Shown here: positions 1 to 11,635 of the stretch, piece after piece
How the letters are laid out: every line of letters starts with the position of its first letter
How positions within the stretch are numbered: the stretch's first letter is position 1
Source: Cyanoderma ruficeps
Lineage: Eukaryota; Chordata; Aves; Passeriformes; Timaliidae
DNA length: 64,000 nucleotides
Direction of reading: 5' to 3'
Assembly (NCBI GenBank): GCA_008694505.1
Contig: VZDJ01000043.1
Location: 28,015-92,014, forward strand
Notes under the pieces: generated by a model
Databases searched by the model: none
What the model saw: only the letters and a program-made list of their open reading frames with translations
What the model was told of the DNA's origin: nothing
Translations under genes and position numbers: made by a program

Positions 1-76
1 TCAGAGCTCCTTCAAACACAGCACACTGGGTGTTTGCTCAGGCAGTCTGGAGCACACAGAATATGTGCTACCTCAC

Positions 77-130
77 CTTTTGTTCATTTAAGTCCTCTGG
101 CTCTTGTTTCAAATCCAGCATAAACTGCTG
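77..130 (-). CDS. candidate coding exon, unidentified minus-strand gene
   Basis: An 18-codon open segment that would read QQFMLDLKQEPEDLNEQK, ending at a good donor (AAAAG then GTGAGG). The acceptor is unclear: AG occurs before position 130, before 127 and before 140, and the pyrimidine tract is weak. With the start used here the exon is phase 0 at both ends, which fits the phase-0 end of the candidate at 334-436. It would be the most 3' exon in the window, so the gene probably continues past the left edge. The peptide is acidic and hydrophilic, and I do not recognise it. Confidence 0.33.
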
Positions 131-333
131 CTTTGAAACCCTAAGTCCAAGCTGTACCCAACCTGAGCACACACCAAACCCCATTCCCTTTGCAGATTTA
201 GCACTCACAAGCTCTCCTCCTCTACCAAGGCTGAGACCCAGCAGGGCAGGAATTGCATCCCCTTTCCTGAGCATCATCCTGAATTGATGAGGTAAGCCCC
301 TTTCTCCCCATCCAGGATTCAGGATGCAATTAC

Positions 334-436
334 CCATCCCATGTGACAGACTCTGCCAACACTCAGCTCATTGGAGTCCAGCTCATCCCAGTCTGAGGTG
401 CTGAATGCCATTCTGGGTGGAAGTGGGACAGGAAGT
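334..436 (-). CDS. candidate coding exon, unidentified minus-strand gene
   Basis: A 103-base segment between a TTTCAG acceptor and a GG|GTAATT donor. Taking one base from the previous exon, it gives 34 codons including PPRMAFSTSDWDELDSNEL. Its entry phase matches the phase-2 end of the strong exon at 4516-4764, and its phase-0 end matches 77-130. The pyrimidine tract before the acceptor is poor, which is the main doubt. The proline-rich start followed by an acidic stretch looks more like protein than most frames nearby. Function unknown. Confidence 0.42.
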
Positions 437-2197
437 CTGAAATCATACCTCACCATCCATTTGGGAGTTGGGGTATTATGAAAACTGGTTTGTAATGAAA
501 AGTAATTTGCTTTACTTTCATTGCCCCAGAACTTTCTGTCTGGCCGTGTGTATGTGTTAATGTGTCGTACATCAAGACTGATATTATGCCCCTCTCTGGT
601 CTCCCACAAAGCAGTAAGGAAGCTGAAGACAATGGATGAAAAAGTGAGAAATGTGTCCTTGGATGGTTAAAACCAAGGCAATATTTCTCCTACCTACATC
701 TTACCTGAGCAAAGTGAATCCAGTGCAATCAGTTGTAGATTACTGCTATCATTTGATGCCTGCAGAGTTAGGTTTGTTCTGTTGTACTGGTTTTGGTTGT
801 TCTCTTAGTCACTCTTCTAAAAAATTTTGCCCAACAACTAAAAACATGGGGAAATTTTCACAGGAGTTCTGTGCCCAGTTCTCCTTGTTGCCTTTCAAAA
901 ACATTTATAATCCCTCTTGTTTTTCTCATATTTTCTCTCCTCTAGACTTTTACTAGCAAGTCTATATTCTCAGTGTTATTCTCAGTGGGACTGGTTTTCA
1001 TTGAAAAAACAATGGAAATCAGTATACATTCATTCATAATAAAACTGAGAGGATTTCCTGCAGCATGATACCACTATGACGTCTTGGTGACTTTTTTTGG
1101 TGTTTGAATTCTGCTCTAAGAGAATGCATGAAGCTGTGGCACAGAGTATGTAGCACAAATTGAGAGAGAAAGGATTAAAAAGCCTGAGAAAAAAAATAAT
1201 GCTGAGATGTAGATGCTTCTTTGTAATAATGATGTTTGTGATTTGAGGTTGCCAAAGTTTTTAATGATTTCTTTTTTCTGATTTACAGCCAGTGAGAAAC
1301 TGGTACTCAAAATGAATAAAGGGAGAGCAGAAACTGATGGATTTGTAACAATGGAGATACAAGGTTCTCTAATGGAGACAGCTGATGTCAGCTTTATTCA
1401 CACTGCTGTCACAGCACTTCTCAGTTTACACCTGAAGGTCTTTAGAGTGTGATAGAGATTTGTGCAGTCGTGTTGAGTGTCAATGAGGAAACAGTGCTGA
1501 AAGTCTTGCCAGAGTCAAAATAGACAATAACAACTGCTTTCCCTGCTTCCATCCAGCCAGCTATCTCATCCTACAAGGCAATCTTCAGTTTCCCTTTTGT
1601 AAACCCACAGATTGATAGTGACTGCTGTCAACCAAACTTTTCCACTTAATGAGTTCCAAGACTGTTGCCTGACCAGCTTGTATTTCTCCAGAACCTCCTT
1701 CTTGCCCCTCTTGCAAACAAGAGGGGCGTTTTCTTTCTTCCAGTCTCCATGAACCTAGCCCAGTTTCCAAGACCTATTGAAGATAACTGCCAGTCATCTC
1801 ACATTTACATCGGCCAGCTCCCTCAGCACCCCTGGGTGTGCCCCTCCAGGATATGAGATTCGTGTACTGGGATATCAGAGTATACATATTAGATTCAGAT
1901 TTGAGTACTTTTTTGGGGTTTTTTTCCTGATACATGTAATTTTTAGCCTTGCCTCTGTTTGCAGAAGGTGCTATAATACTCGACTAAGTGAAAACAGAAC
2001 TGCTTTAATGGCACTGACCTTTCAATATACTGAGTCACCATGACTCTTGTGTCAGCTTCAGATATATCCTTTCCAAATAACTTCCCTGGAATGACGGTGT
2101 CAGATGAGGAAAGAGAAATGGGCCAAAAGTTATTGGAAAAAAAAAATTGCTATTGTGTAAGCAGAGGTGTTTGGATAAATGAGGTGTGTGGCTACCA

Positions 2198-2233
2198 AAG
2201 GAGGGGAGGGGGAGGGGGAGAGGAGGGGGAGGA
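2198..2233 (+). repeat. G-rich purine tract, potential G-quadruplex
   Basis: Runs of four to five G at 2203-2206, 2208-2212, 2214-2218 and 2225-2229, separated by loops of one to six purines, satisfy the usual four-run quadruplex pattern on the plus strand. The tract ends directly at the adapter remnant and assembly gap, so it may be the reason sequencing failed here. Confidence 0.75.
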
Positions 2234-2249
2234 CTGTCTCTTATACACA
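2234..2249 (+). other. Tn5/Nextera mosaic-end adapter remnant (artefact)
   Basis: These 16 bases, CTGTCTCTTATACACA, are identical to the first 16 of the 19-base Tn5 mosaic end used in Nextera libraries. The match breaks at GCGATG, and the N-run starts six bases later. An exact 16-base match is very unlikely by chance in 64 kb, and its position at a gap edge points to untrimmed adapter in the assembly rather than genome sequence. Confidence 0.9.
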
Positions 2250-2255
2250 GCGATG

Positions 2256-2307
2256 NNNNNNNNNNNNNNNNNNNNNNNNNNNNNNNNNNNNNNNNNNNNN
2301 NNNNNNN
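2256..2307. other. assembly gap (52 N)
   Basis: A run of 52 N. Open frames that cross it have no meaning. The left flank is a G-rich tract plus adapter sequence; the right flank is ordinary sequence. Confidence 0.99.
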
Positions 2308-3384
2308 CCACAGGTTTTGATGGATCTCCTGCTGTCACATTCAACTCTGAGACTTCCAGGGTATCCCAGGGAGGCAGGGGCTGGGATTTCAAAGGAACCG
2401 GTAGCCACACGTTCCAACTGGGCTGCAGCCAGGATTATAAAATCAAACTGAGCAGCACAAAGAATAATTCCTAAAAATGAGGAAGCGTGGGTGCCTCTTT
2501 TGGGGCTTTAAGAAAAGTTGAGTTCTTTTGACGCAATTCCACTATGCAATTACAAAATACCTCATGGAATCAGCTGTCTGCTTAACCCCTTTAGGTTCCT
2601 CAGAAGAAAGAGGGGAAATTGTTTTAAATTATGCCCTTCAGTTTTCAGTCATTTACTTTGTACATTTCTGGGGAGGAGTACGAGGGTTTGTTTCTTGCTA
2701 TGGCCAAGAGTCAGATAAAGTTTCAGGTGACTACTAACAAATTTCACAAGTTTTTCATGGTTACCAACCTCCATCAGGTCTGTCCCATGTCACCCTGCAT
2801 TAAAAGCATCCCTAAGTAGCAGCACTTTGGGTGTTTCTCTCAAATTAACCTGGTCCCAGTAGGTCAAAGCACATAGATTCAAATGCTGCTGTGATTATAA
2901 TTTTCCTAAGCTAGCTACAGTTTATGGGTATTAAACTTTTTTCAGGACATGGTTATAACTAAAATAGCCCAGCACTAGAAGGAGTTGGAAACAAAGATCC
3001 ACCCAGCTGGGAGCAGTCTGATTGCTTCCTAAAATAAAGACCAAAACAAGAATAAGAGACTTTCCTCAGTTTTCCTCAGACAGAAGATTTCCAAATCGCT
3101 GTTCCAGCACTCACTGGGTCAGTAAGAGTACATATACAGTTATAACAGCAGTTTCTCAACATCCACACTAATAAAAAGGATTATTTTATCAGACGTATTC
3201 TGAATTTTCTGAGTTTGTAAAGCCCTCTGACATCCTACAGAGGGAAAATTAATGCATTTTTTTTATTTTGTGAAAGTGGAAACTTATTCAAAGAGCTAAT
3301 GCAAAGGATAGTTAATAGCCTGAAATACATGTAGAGTCTAAGTAGTGTGGGACACCTTGAAAAAGGATGATGTTAGGTAGGTAG

Positions 3385-3655
3385 AATAAGGGTAGAAGTG
3401 ATAGACAACTATAAAATAATGAACGGTGCAATGAACCTGAGAGGGTAAGGATTTCATCTGTAACACAGTGGAACACTCAGTGATTTCAGGCAGCCCACAA
3501 AGTGTATAAGGCGGCAATCTTAAAATAAAGACTGAGACAGAAAAAGAAGCATCTCATCTATCCCCTGCAAGGCAGGAAATGTGGAATCCATTGCCACACA
3601 GTGCAGCAGAGACTGATAGGATAAAAGGCTTCCAAAAGGAGTGCCTAGATGTTGG
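3385..3655 (+). mobile_element. old, degraded CR1-like LINE 3' region
   Basis: Ordered blocks match the 3' part of ancient CR1 elements as I know them: 'gacaactataaaataatgaacgg', then the 'aggcagcccacaaagtgt' block, then 'ggaatccattgccacacag', then 'gataggataaaaggcttccaaaagg'. Divergence is high and no reading frame survives. It lies in intron-like sequence. Boundaries are approximate. Confidence 0.6.
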
Positions 3656-4515
3656 TACCAGAGTTGGTCTTGAGGTTTCTAGATCGGTTAAACCTCCAGA
3701 CCTGGAAGATTACTACAGGCAGGAGGGAAGGAGCACATAGCGTATTCACAAAAAAAAGAGTAAGTGCTGTGAGAGACAGACCTTCTGTCTGATCCAGCTG
3801 AGGAAGCGTGGGAAAGGGAGCAGACACCAAATGGTAATAAGCATTGGCAGCAGCCAATTTCTCTTCTATAATTCATAGTTCCTCAGCATGGCAGTTCCCA
3901 GTGCTGGAGGTGCAGTAATTTTATCAGGACCCCCACCACCAGTGTGTAAGCTGCTCTCCTTCTGTTCCGTGTTTGCCTCCACTTTGTGCCACGCTGAAAA
4001 GGTCTGTCCTGAGTTGTGGAGCAAGAGGGAGTTTGGGCCTCTTTGTGCTTTATTGTGCTTTTGTTTCCCTCTGAGGTCTGACATTGACATCTGTCAACTG
4101 GCGCGGAGGGAAAAACCCTGATGTCTCCCTGCCAGGTTTAAAGGTGGGGTTGCTCTAAGGGGGCTGATCCAAGACTCAGCAAAGTCAACAGCAAAAAACT
4201 TCACTTTCAAGGGGGCTTGTGATGAGTTTACTAGACAGGATATCCCAGAAGATGCATCCCACAGACAGACAGACAGTGGAGCATGAGATGATTAGTAAGA
4301 ACATCTCAGTTTCCCTGTTAAGCAACGGCTCAATACAAGAAGTTTTCACGAATATTTCACAATAACCAGTGGATGTTAGACTGGTGGTTACACATTCAAA
4401 ACAGCTCCGCAGGCATCAGCAGATGAAACTATTTGGCCGAGTGAATGGAGCTACAAACCAAAACAAACAGAGCCTGCCTTCAAGCAGCAGCAACAATCTT
4501 GCCATTAATTCATAC

Positions 4516-4764
4516 CTTTTCGTAATAAAGTAAGAGCAGGCAACCCCAGAAAAATCCATGTAAAGGCACCTGCCATCTTCATCAGCAAATACCCTTCCAG
4601 ACTGTGATTGCAGGGCAGGGCTTTCCCTGTAGGATTGAGCAATGAAGTGTGGATAACCCAGTGGCTTCCATTCATTGGGGTCAGGTATGGGGTGACGCAG
4701 GGTTATCGTCCCTTTATTGGGCCCATAGACTTCAAGCACCAAGAGACACTGGGGGCATTTCTTG
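4516..4764 (-). CDS. coding exon, unidentified protein; best exon in the window
   Basis: A 249-base segment, one base plus 82 codons plus two bases, fully open in one frame. It opens with KKCPQC (a CxxC pair), then LEVYGPNKGTITLRHP, then PDPNEWKPLGYPHFIAQSYR, then GRVFADEDGRCLYMDFSG, and ends SYFITK. The donor is AAAAG|GTATGA; the acceptor follows a CTCTTTTACCTGCTACCTCT tract. The alternation of aromatic, glycine and turn residues looks like a beta-rich domain. DEDG recalls turns in FAM194/ERICH6-type and SPAG17 proteins, but I cannot assign it. It joins 4928-4980 in phase across an intron of about 160 bases, and 334-436 downstream. Confidence 0.75.
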
Positions 4765-4927
4765 CTTTTCAGAGGTAGCAGGTAAAAGAGCCTGGGTCAG
4801 AGGCACGCTGGAGGAGTGCAGGGATGCACAAGACATGCCCAAGCTGACGAGATAGTCACTGGCATGCAGCGCTTGTCAAGACAGCAGCAAATATGCACGA
4901 GAACCAATCCTCACTGCTGCTCCTCAC

Positions 4928-4980
4928 TTCCTGGCTTTAGACATCTTTAGCATCACAAAACGGTCAGAGAAAGTTTGGGA
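4928..4980 (-). CDS. candidate coding exon just upstream of the best exon
   Basis: A 53-base segment with one open frame, reading SQTFSDRFVMLKMSKAR plus two bases, followed by a GTGAGG donor. The other two frames contain stops. Its phase-2 end fits the one-base start of the exon at 4516-4764, giving a continuous basic-to-cysteine stretch. A second AG at 4988-4989 would add seven bases. The acceptor (CCCCCAG) lacks a long pyrimidine tract. Function unknown. Confidence 0.5.
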
Positions 4981-5549
4981 CTGGGGGCTGCAGCCCCTTC
5001 ATTCTTAGATGTTACATCTGGAGGTGTCCAGAACTCTAGTATCTACTCTCTCAACTGTTCACTCTCGAAAAAAAACAACATGAAATAAATTCCATCTCTC
5101 TCAGACAAATGATGTTTGAGGGGTTTTTGTTTGGTTGAGCTTTGGGGGTTTTTGTTTTGTTTCATCTGTTTTTTTTCTAGAGCCCAGGAGTCATGAAATT
5201 CACCAATGAATTTGCTGTCTGAGCCGCAAAAGGATTTGTTATCAGAGTGAGTTTATTTTTCTTCTTTTCTTTCCTTTTTTTTCCCCCCTTCCCATCTTTT
5301 ATTTTATTTTTTTGAAGTATTCATGTTTATTTCTATGCCCTGGGGGAAAGCTCAAGCCATTTGGCAGTTTAAGATAGCCATGGTCAAACTGAACAGTGCT
5401 GCATCTGTGATGGGGGAAAGAGGCACCTATTTACAGTGCTAGAGATGTAAACTTGGAAATATGCTTTTTATTTTTATTTTTAACCTGGACCGGAGCTAAG
5501 TATGGCTGCAGACATTTCTCCATTTAGACTGCGGGTCTTTCCAGTAATT

Positions 5550-5622
5550 ATGGCCCAAACCCAAGTCCTGCTGACGTCAATGGGATTCTGTCCACTGACT
5601 TCAAGGGGAGCTAGACCAGGCC
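5550..5622. repeat. possible ancient amniote interspersed repeat
   Basis: The block contains 'ctgctgacgtcaatgggatt' and 'ccactgacttcaaggggagc', followed by a 'gaccaggcc' box. This resembles the 'cattgacttcaatggga' plus 'ggatcaggccc' motif common in old, low-copy amniote repeats. A similar block lies at about 22790-22860. The family name is not certain. Confidence 0.4.
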
Positions 5623-8395
5623 TAGCCGTGAGGAACACAGCCAAGGCAAGAGAAAGCCTTCTGCTTTCCCACCCAAGGAAAAACACTGTGAACTTACAGG
5701 ATCTTCAGAAACACTCTGAACTATTCCTTCTCCTCCTACCTGCTGCTTTGGGAAAACTTTAGGGTCTAGGGACTCCCCTTCAGATTCTCTCACCACTCCC
5801 ATGAATGCACCTCACCTCTAGCACCTCCCAGTCCTCAAAGCCTGCTACAAAACCCTTAAATGCAAAACCCCTAGAGCTGTGCTAAAAGTGGACAGGACGC
5901 TGTCTGCCCTTCTGTGGCCTCCATGCCTCTGCTGCCTTGTCTTTCCTTTTCAACTTTTTATTCTGAAATACCCACTGCTTACCATCTCTTTTTCTAGAGT
6001 TTATATTTTTTCACAAGTGTTTGCTCTGCTCAGAAGAGATAAAGCTTCCAGGCACTTGATGCCTAAGCTTGTTTCTTTGCTGACATGGGGTGAGTTTTCC
6101 TAAGAGCCTCATTGGGGAGAGAGGATCTGCAGCAGGGCAGGGCAAGGGAGGCAGAGTATTAGAAGTCATTCACTTTTCTCTCACCAGGTAGCAGCCCAGC
6201 CCAATTAGCCCTGGGATATAGCACTAATTACCCTGGGCGAGGTGCCACACCAGCGTGCATCCCTGTGCGCTGCTCTGTGAGCAGCATCTTGCTGAGACCT
6301 CTAACACAGGCTGCCAGGAGAGGGGAGCCTTGGCTCTGGAGGCAGAAGGGTTAATGGGAAGGCTGATCCGCAGGCTTGACAGCTCAGTGGAGCTGAGGAT
6401 TTGGGATGTGAAGGACATGTAGAAGGGGTGAGGGAGAAGAGACAGGCTGGATACAGGAGAGAGTTGAGAGCAATCTTGGTTTTCGTGGGAGTTGTATCTC
6501 CTGCCCTTGCACCCTCTGGTTTCTGCTTTTCCCCTTTCCACTGTCCGTGTGTCCCATTGCAACCTCCCAGATCCCTGCTGCCAGAAATGGAGCTTGAGGT
6601 GAGAAGATTGCTTTTGGCAAGGCTAATTTGAAGACCTTGGAAGAGCTCTGGGGAGCCATCAAGGCCTTCCAGCTTTCTGCTGCCTCCAAGCTCCAAGCAC
6701 CACTTTCCAGATGCAGCAATTAACCTCCTGACACCATTAAAGCAAGCATTCCGGTCAGCCCTGCCAAAGACAGACAGAGGCACATCCTGTTGTCCTGAGG
6801 ACTCTGCTGGTCTTCAAAGTTCCTGAGAAGAGGACTTCTCTAAGGAAAAGCCATATCCAGAAAGTGACAAAGTTGGATTTCAGATTGCTCTTTTGAAATT
6901 CTTTACAGCATTGATATAAGCCTGGGAAATCTGCAGTCCATGATAAGCCCATGCAAGCCTTCTCACAGCTGACAGCCTTAGAAATAGAACCATCTGCTGA
7001 TCGTGAGACTGGCATTAGTCAAAGTACCTGCATCATTTCATCAAAATTTTAGCAAAAGATAAACAACAACAGGAAAAAATGCATTATTCTAAGCCTGATT
7101 TTTCTTTCTCCTTTATCTGCCTGAAGAAGTCATCATCTCATGAGAAATAAACACACCAATCTGAAAGCAAGAAGAGAAAAAAATTATTTTTAACCATTTA
7201 TTGGACCCATTGACTCTTTCCCCACTGAAGAACAGCTGAGAAGTTCAACTGCATGGACAGTAAAATGAGGGGCAGATTAAATTCTCGAAGAGGTTGCAGA
7301 GGGCTGGGGTGAGGAGGGCCAAGGTGAACTGAAACTGGAAAGGAGGGGGAGAGTAACAGGACATTCTACAGTTTCATTGAACAGAAAAGGAAGGTCACAG
7401 AAGGTGTTCTCCCTCACTCTAAACAACACTCCAAAGTGGGGATGGGGAGAAGCCCGACATACCCAACAGCTTTTTTGCCTCAGTCCCCAGTGGCAACCTC
7501 TCCTCCCAGCCCTCCCGAGTGGGTGGAGAGCAGGATGGGCACTGGGGAGCAAAGGCTCTGCCACTGAAAGGAAAGATCCTGCTCAGGACCAGCAGAGGAA
7601 CCTGGATGTGCCCAGCTCTGTGGGACCTGATGGGATGGAGCCCAGAGGGCTGGGAGAATTGGCTGTTGGAGTTGCCAAGACACAGTCCGTGATACTGGAA
7701 AAGTCCTGGCAGTCACATGTTGCATGAGAGTCGTAGGTAGGGAGATAGAGATCATGACTCGAGTCCTCTTGATTGTGAGACAAACAGCAGCGGGTTTTTG
7801 TTGGAAACCTTCTTACATAGGGAGTTCAAAACTCCTGGATCCAGACACTGGTTGGTCTGTCTTAGCTCGGCGCAGTTCCTTGAGCAGGGATCTGTCTGCC
7901 CTCTGGACTGGCTGTGATTGCCTGAGGTCTCTGCACGAGCTCTCTTATTCACACAGGGACCTCAGGAACAAGCCAGGTCAGCTGGACTGGACTTGTCATG
8001 ACCAGGTTTATTTTGTCGAGCTAAAGACCAGCTGTGACAGTCAGGTGAGATCCCAGGCGACTGAAAGAAGGGAAATATTGCACCTATCCTGAAAAAGGGT
8101 GGAAAGGAAGACCCTGGGAATACCCAGCTGTCAGCCTCTGTGGAGCATAGGGAGGTACCATATTCATCATCTGGGAAACCAGGTGGCAGGGATTTAGAGA
8201 CAGTTCTGTCTGAGGCTGCGTACAGCTTGGACTATCTGAGAAGCTTTGGTGTCAACCTCTGCAAACACACTGGTAGAAAATGCTTTCCGAAGAAAGCAGC
8301 ACAAATCAGTGGACGTGCCTCAAAGAATATTCCACTCATTGTGTGGTGTTTAGGAGAGCTGGTTGCAGGCCAGAGCAACAACAAAACATATTCCC

Positions 8396-8620
8396 ACAAA
8401 AACCCACAAAAACAAACAAACAAACAAACAACAACAAAAACCAAAAAACAACAACCAAAAACCAAACTACTAAACAACAACAACAAAATCCCCACAAAAA
8501 CAAACAGGTAAACCCCCCCCAAAATCTCCCCAAAAAACCCTAAACAAAACAAACAACAAAAAAACCAAACAAACCCCATACAATCAACCAAACAAAACCA
8601 AAAACAAACAGAAAAAAGCA
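8396..8620 (+). repeat. A/C-rich low-complexity island, (CAAA)/(CAAAA)-like
   Basis: About 220 bases almost without G or T, built from variable CAAA, CAACAA and CCCAAAA units. It creates Q/N/K/T-rich frames on one strand and F/C/V-rich frames on the other; these are composition artefacts, not genes. Confidence 0.9.
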
Positions 8621-9698
8621 CACAAAAATTTTACAATATTAGGCTTATTTCTTGAGTTAAAACACTGCAAAATATTTTGCTGCCAACAAAGTTGTGTCTT
8701 CCAAAAGAGAAATATGCATTAAGAATCACCTTGCACAGTCTGTATAAGCCATGAACATCTCCTGGGATTTTTCATCCCTCTGGAGTAGCAGGATTGAAAC
8801 TAGAATTCCAAAGGGACTACACCTTGTATATCTGACACAGAGAGGCTGCATAAGCTGTACCTTTACAAAGTGGGCAATTTGAAAATAGTCAGGTGCATAG
8901 CCAAAATTCTTATTCTTATGGTTGCCCACCCTGAGTAAATCCATTAGTCAGCCAAGTCTGCACTAATTTTCCCCCTTTTCTTGTTCTGCTTTGGATTTGC
9001 ACCTGTTCAGCAGAGACCAGAATCTGGCCCTGGGTGGCCGTCAGTAGAGGCTCACGTGCTCATTTGTTGTTTCATTGTGAACAAACTACCTGCAGAGTGA
9101 AGGCCAGGCTGTGTTTTCAATTATGCCATCGTACACCTGAATTATTGCCACTGCCTTCATGGCCTGCAGAGTACCTCAGATCAAAATCTGGAGAGAAGTC
9201 CCCAAGGTGCTTTAGGATAGGCCTGTTCTTCGTTGGCTTTTAGAGAAAGCAGTAGTCAGGCTCAGGGTGGGAGAAGTAAACAAACGTATATAAACCCACC
9301 ATTGCTTCTCCAGCTCAGAGACTGTCTGGGGAATGCCAAACATCTGGAGCTCATTACCATGCTGACCTCACTGAAATAATTGCTTAATTGTCTTCCTTTT
9401 CACTTTCGCTTTCTCTCCTCTTTTCTGTTTTCCTCACCACCCAATTCCTGGGTGCTGAACTCAGTTTGAAAAAACCCCTTTAGAACTGAACTTCATTCAG
9501 GGGAATTTGGGTCCATAGGAAAATATTACTATTCAGCCTTAAACAAACATTCTCAGTGCTTTTAGCGTATCAGCAGCAGCAAGCTTCTTCTCCTTTCAGA
9601 AACTAAAACTGTAATTTTTTTTTTCCCATTAGCTGTTCACAAGTTTTGAAGCAAGCAAGTAAAGAAAGACACATTTATTTGGCTTGTGAATCCTTATA

Positions 9699-9732
9699 TT
9701 TTGTATATGTGTGTGTATATGCATATATATTC
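9699..9732 (+). repeat. short TG/TA-rich dinucleotide tract
   Basis: Alternating purine-pyrimidine sequence (tatatgtgtgtgtatatgcatatatat), just outside the candidate donor at 9742-9743. Confidence 0.75.
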
Positions 9733-9743
9733 TTTATACTTAC

Positions 9744-9797
9744 AGGAACTACCAAATCTAAATCCTTGGTAAATCTAGGTTCCCACTTGGCTGGGAG
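9744..9797 (-). CDS. candidate short coding exon
   Basis: A 54-base segment open in only one frame, reading LPAKWEPRFTKDLDLVVP, phase 0 at both ends. It has a strong GTAAGT donor and a CTGCACTCTCAG acceptor. It would join in phase to 4928-4980, giving LDLVVP then SQTFSD. Short segments like this also arise by chance, so confidence is limited. Confidence 0.33.
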
Positions 9798-10292
9798 CTG
9801 AGAGTGCAGGTCTGAAGTCCCATATCACCACTTGTTAGGGAAAAGAACACTTTCCTTGAGTGGAGGATGGACGCCATTCTCAGAAAAGCAGAAACTGAAT
9901 AATCCTGCCCAGAGGTGAAATCTGGCACTGTCCAAAATGCCACGTTAGCACTACCAGAGCTCCAAACACTACATGTCTCAGAAACACCAAATGGACCATA
10001 ACAATTTTTTTCTTCCTTTTTGGCTGTACTTCAACTAAAAAATGAAGGGAATGAGGATAAAATCTTTTTTTTGCTGCATTATGGCAGATGCAACAGCTGT
10101 GAGGGCATGATGACACAGCTTCTGTCGGGAGCAGCAGGCCAGAGCAGAGCTAAACCTCAGCAATGTAAACAGAGACCTGGTGAAAACCATTTAGTTTCGC
10201 AGACCCAGCAAAGCCAAACCTCAAACTGCAGCACTTTTTGGAGTTTTCATTTCCATCTGTCACCATGGCAGGTGGATGGTGTCTGTCTGTAC

Positions 10293-10354
10293 CTTTGGGA
10301 TCGTCTGTTGGCTCAGGACTCCCAGAAGGGTCCAAGAGCCAAACGTGAACGTGT
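10293..10354 (-). CDS. weak candidate exon
   Basis: A 62-base segment between GGATCTGCACAG and a GTACAG donor. Read with a two-base entry it gives TFTFGSWTLLGVLSQQTIPK and ends in phase 0, which fits 9744-9797. A second frame (HVHVWLLDPSGSPEPTDDPK) is also open, so the frame is undecided. Confidence 0.22.
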
Positions 10355-11391
10355 CTGTGCAGATCCGTGCCCCAAAACTACCATATCCTGACACTCCATA
10401 GAGATCTGCCTGAAACGGAAAAAATGACAGATCTCAGAATTCTCTAGATCATCCTCCAGGCACGTTGGTTTTCCAATGTGCAAATTTGGCACCCAGAGTA
10501 AAATGCAAATGGATTATTGCTGCTTGCCATATATTTTTGGGTGGAGATAAAGCATTTTAGAGTTGCCACTCTGAATCAAGCTCCCTCAACACAGGGAGGG
10601 TGTTGAGACCTGGTCTAGGGCCAGATCTTTGGTGAAGGAACAGCACCTAGCACACAACTTCCTCCTGGAGAGAGACATTCTCTGTGCTGCTTCCTGCAGA
10701 TCAACACTGCCTAACCAGTCTTCACCCTGCAGAGAAGACAGATTGTTTATCAGACCAGGGAAGTTTTCCAGAGTCAAGACTCAGAGCTGCTCTCAAAACA
10801 TGATTTTTTTGGTTGCCAGAAGGGGTATTAACCATAACAGTTATTATTGTCATATGATGAAATACATCCTTCAGGATAGACCAAGACTGAATACTTTAAG
10901 CAAAGTCTGTTTATAGTGAGGAATTAAAGCCCAATCCCTGAGGAGAAAAATTGCAGTGTAAACAAGCACAGAAACATCATCCAGCCACCACAACCTGGCA
11001 TATAAGAGAGCAGATAAAAAACTGTCCTTTATCTTGTTAAGTTTCTCTGCTGGTGACCATATTTTGGGCCTACTGTATCTCTAGAAATTGCTATCATCAT
11101 AGTTACTTATTATTACTTTAATCCTGGGAAAGAATTTGAAAGAATTTGGACAAATCCCAAGGAAGTAAAATGCCTGGGTTGCAGACTTGGCAGAAGTTCC
11201 CTCAGCAGGAATCAAGACAGTTAAAGTGACAGGTGGACAGTCACCTGATGGTTTCTCTTTGATTAACCAGAACAAATAGGCTGAGAAGGGAAAGTTCTTC
11301 TGTGGCATGAGGCATTCACTTCACACATTCCAGCTTCTCTGACACTCATATATCCAGGGTGATGTCCTGTTCAAAGCATGACATCTCTTAC

Positions 11392-11635
11392 AGGGATAAG
11401 CCAGCTTATTCTTCAGCTGACCAAATAAAGCAAGTAGCAGGTGTGGAAAAACATGATTGTTGAGGAGAGGGCACGTAGAAATTGATGCCTTCTCCCCAAA
11501 CAGATGTTTTGGCGATGTTGTTGTTAGATGATATTTGTAGGTACCATTGCAAAGAAAAATGGGAGGTATTTCTTCTGCAACACTGAACTCTTTGCTGGTA
11601 AGTAGTGTAGATATTAAGGACGAAACTGCTGGGGA
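11392..11635 (-). CDS. coding exon candidate with a very strong acceptor
   Basis: A 244-base segment open for 81 codons plus one base. The acceptor is preceded by one of the best pyrimidine tracts in the window (TTTTTTCCTCCTCTTTTTCAG), and the donor is CCT|GTAAGA. The peptide includes LTSKEFSVAEEIPPIFLCNG, then TYKYHLTTTSPKHLFGEKAS, then CPLLNNHVFPHL and GQLKNKLAYP. Composition is protein-like and mixed. Entry phase is 0. I do not recognise a family. A 36-base segment at 11245-11280 would continue in phase, but the intron would be only 111 bases. Confidence 0.55.

Larger units (their letters stand above)
437..4515. other. stretch without supported coding sequence
   Basis: If the minus-strand gene model is right, this is one intron. 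It holds the G-rich tract, the adapter remnant and gap, and the old CR1 at 3385-3655. A possible 55-base segment at 705-759 was considered and rejected. I see no other structure. Confidence 0.5.
4981..9743. other. stretch without supported coding sequence
   Basis: Intron-like. It holds a T/G-rich run at about 5119-5180, pyrimidine runs near 5260-5310, the possible ancient repeat at 5550-5622 and the A/C-rich island at 8396-8620. Overlapping frames at 6.2-7.7 kb on both strands have no splice or family support. Confidence 0.5.

Noticed and set aside
705..759. 55-base minus-strand exon-like segment (ASNDSSNLQLIALDSLCS)
   Set aside because: Good donor and acceptor, but its phase meets a stop when joined to the exon at 4516-4764, and the 334-436 segment fits instead.
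2040..2474. Frames crossing the N-run
   Set aside because: They include undetermined bases and adapter sequence.
5696..5744. Minus-strand segment VGGEGIVQSVSEDP with a GTAAGT donor
   Set aside because: Phase would fit between 9744-9797 and 4928-4980, but there is no believable acceptor; left undecided.
8232..8621. 129-codon frame rich in F, C, V and L
   Set aside because: Low-complexity CAAA island read on the opposite strand.
11245..11280. 36-base minus-strand microexon YLFWLIKEKPS
   Set aside because: Strong acceptor and in phase, but too short and with an intron of only 111 bases; left undecided.
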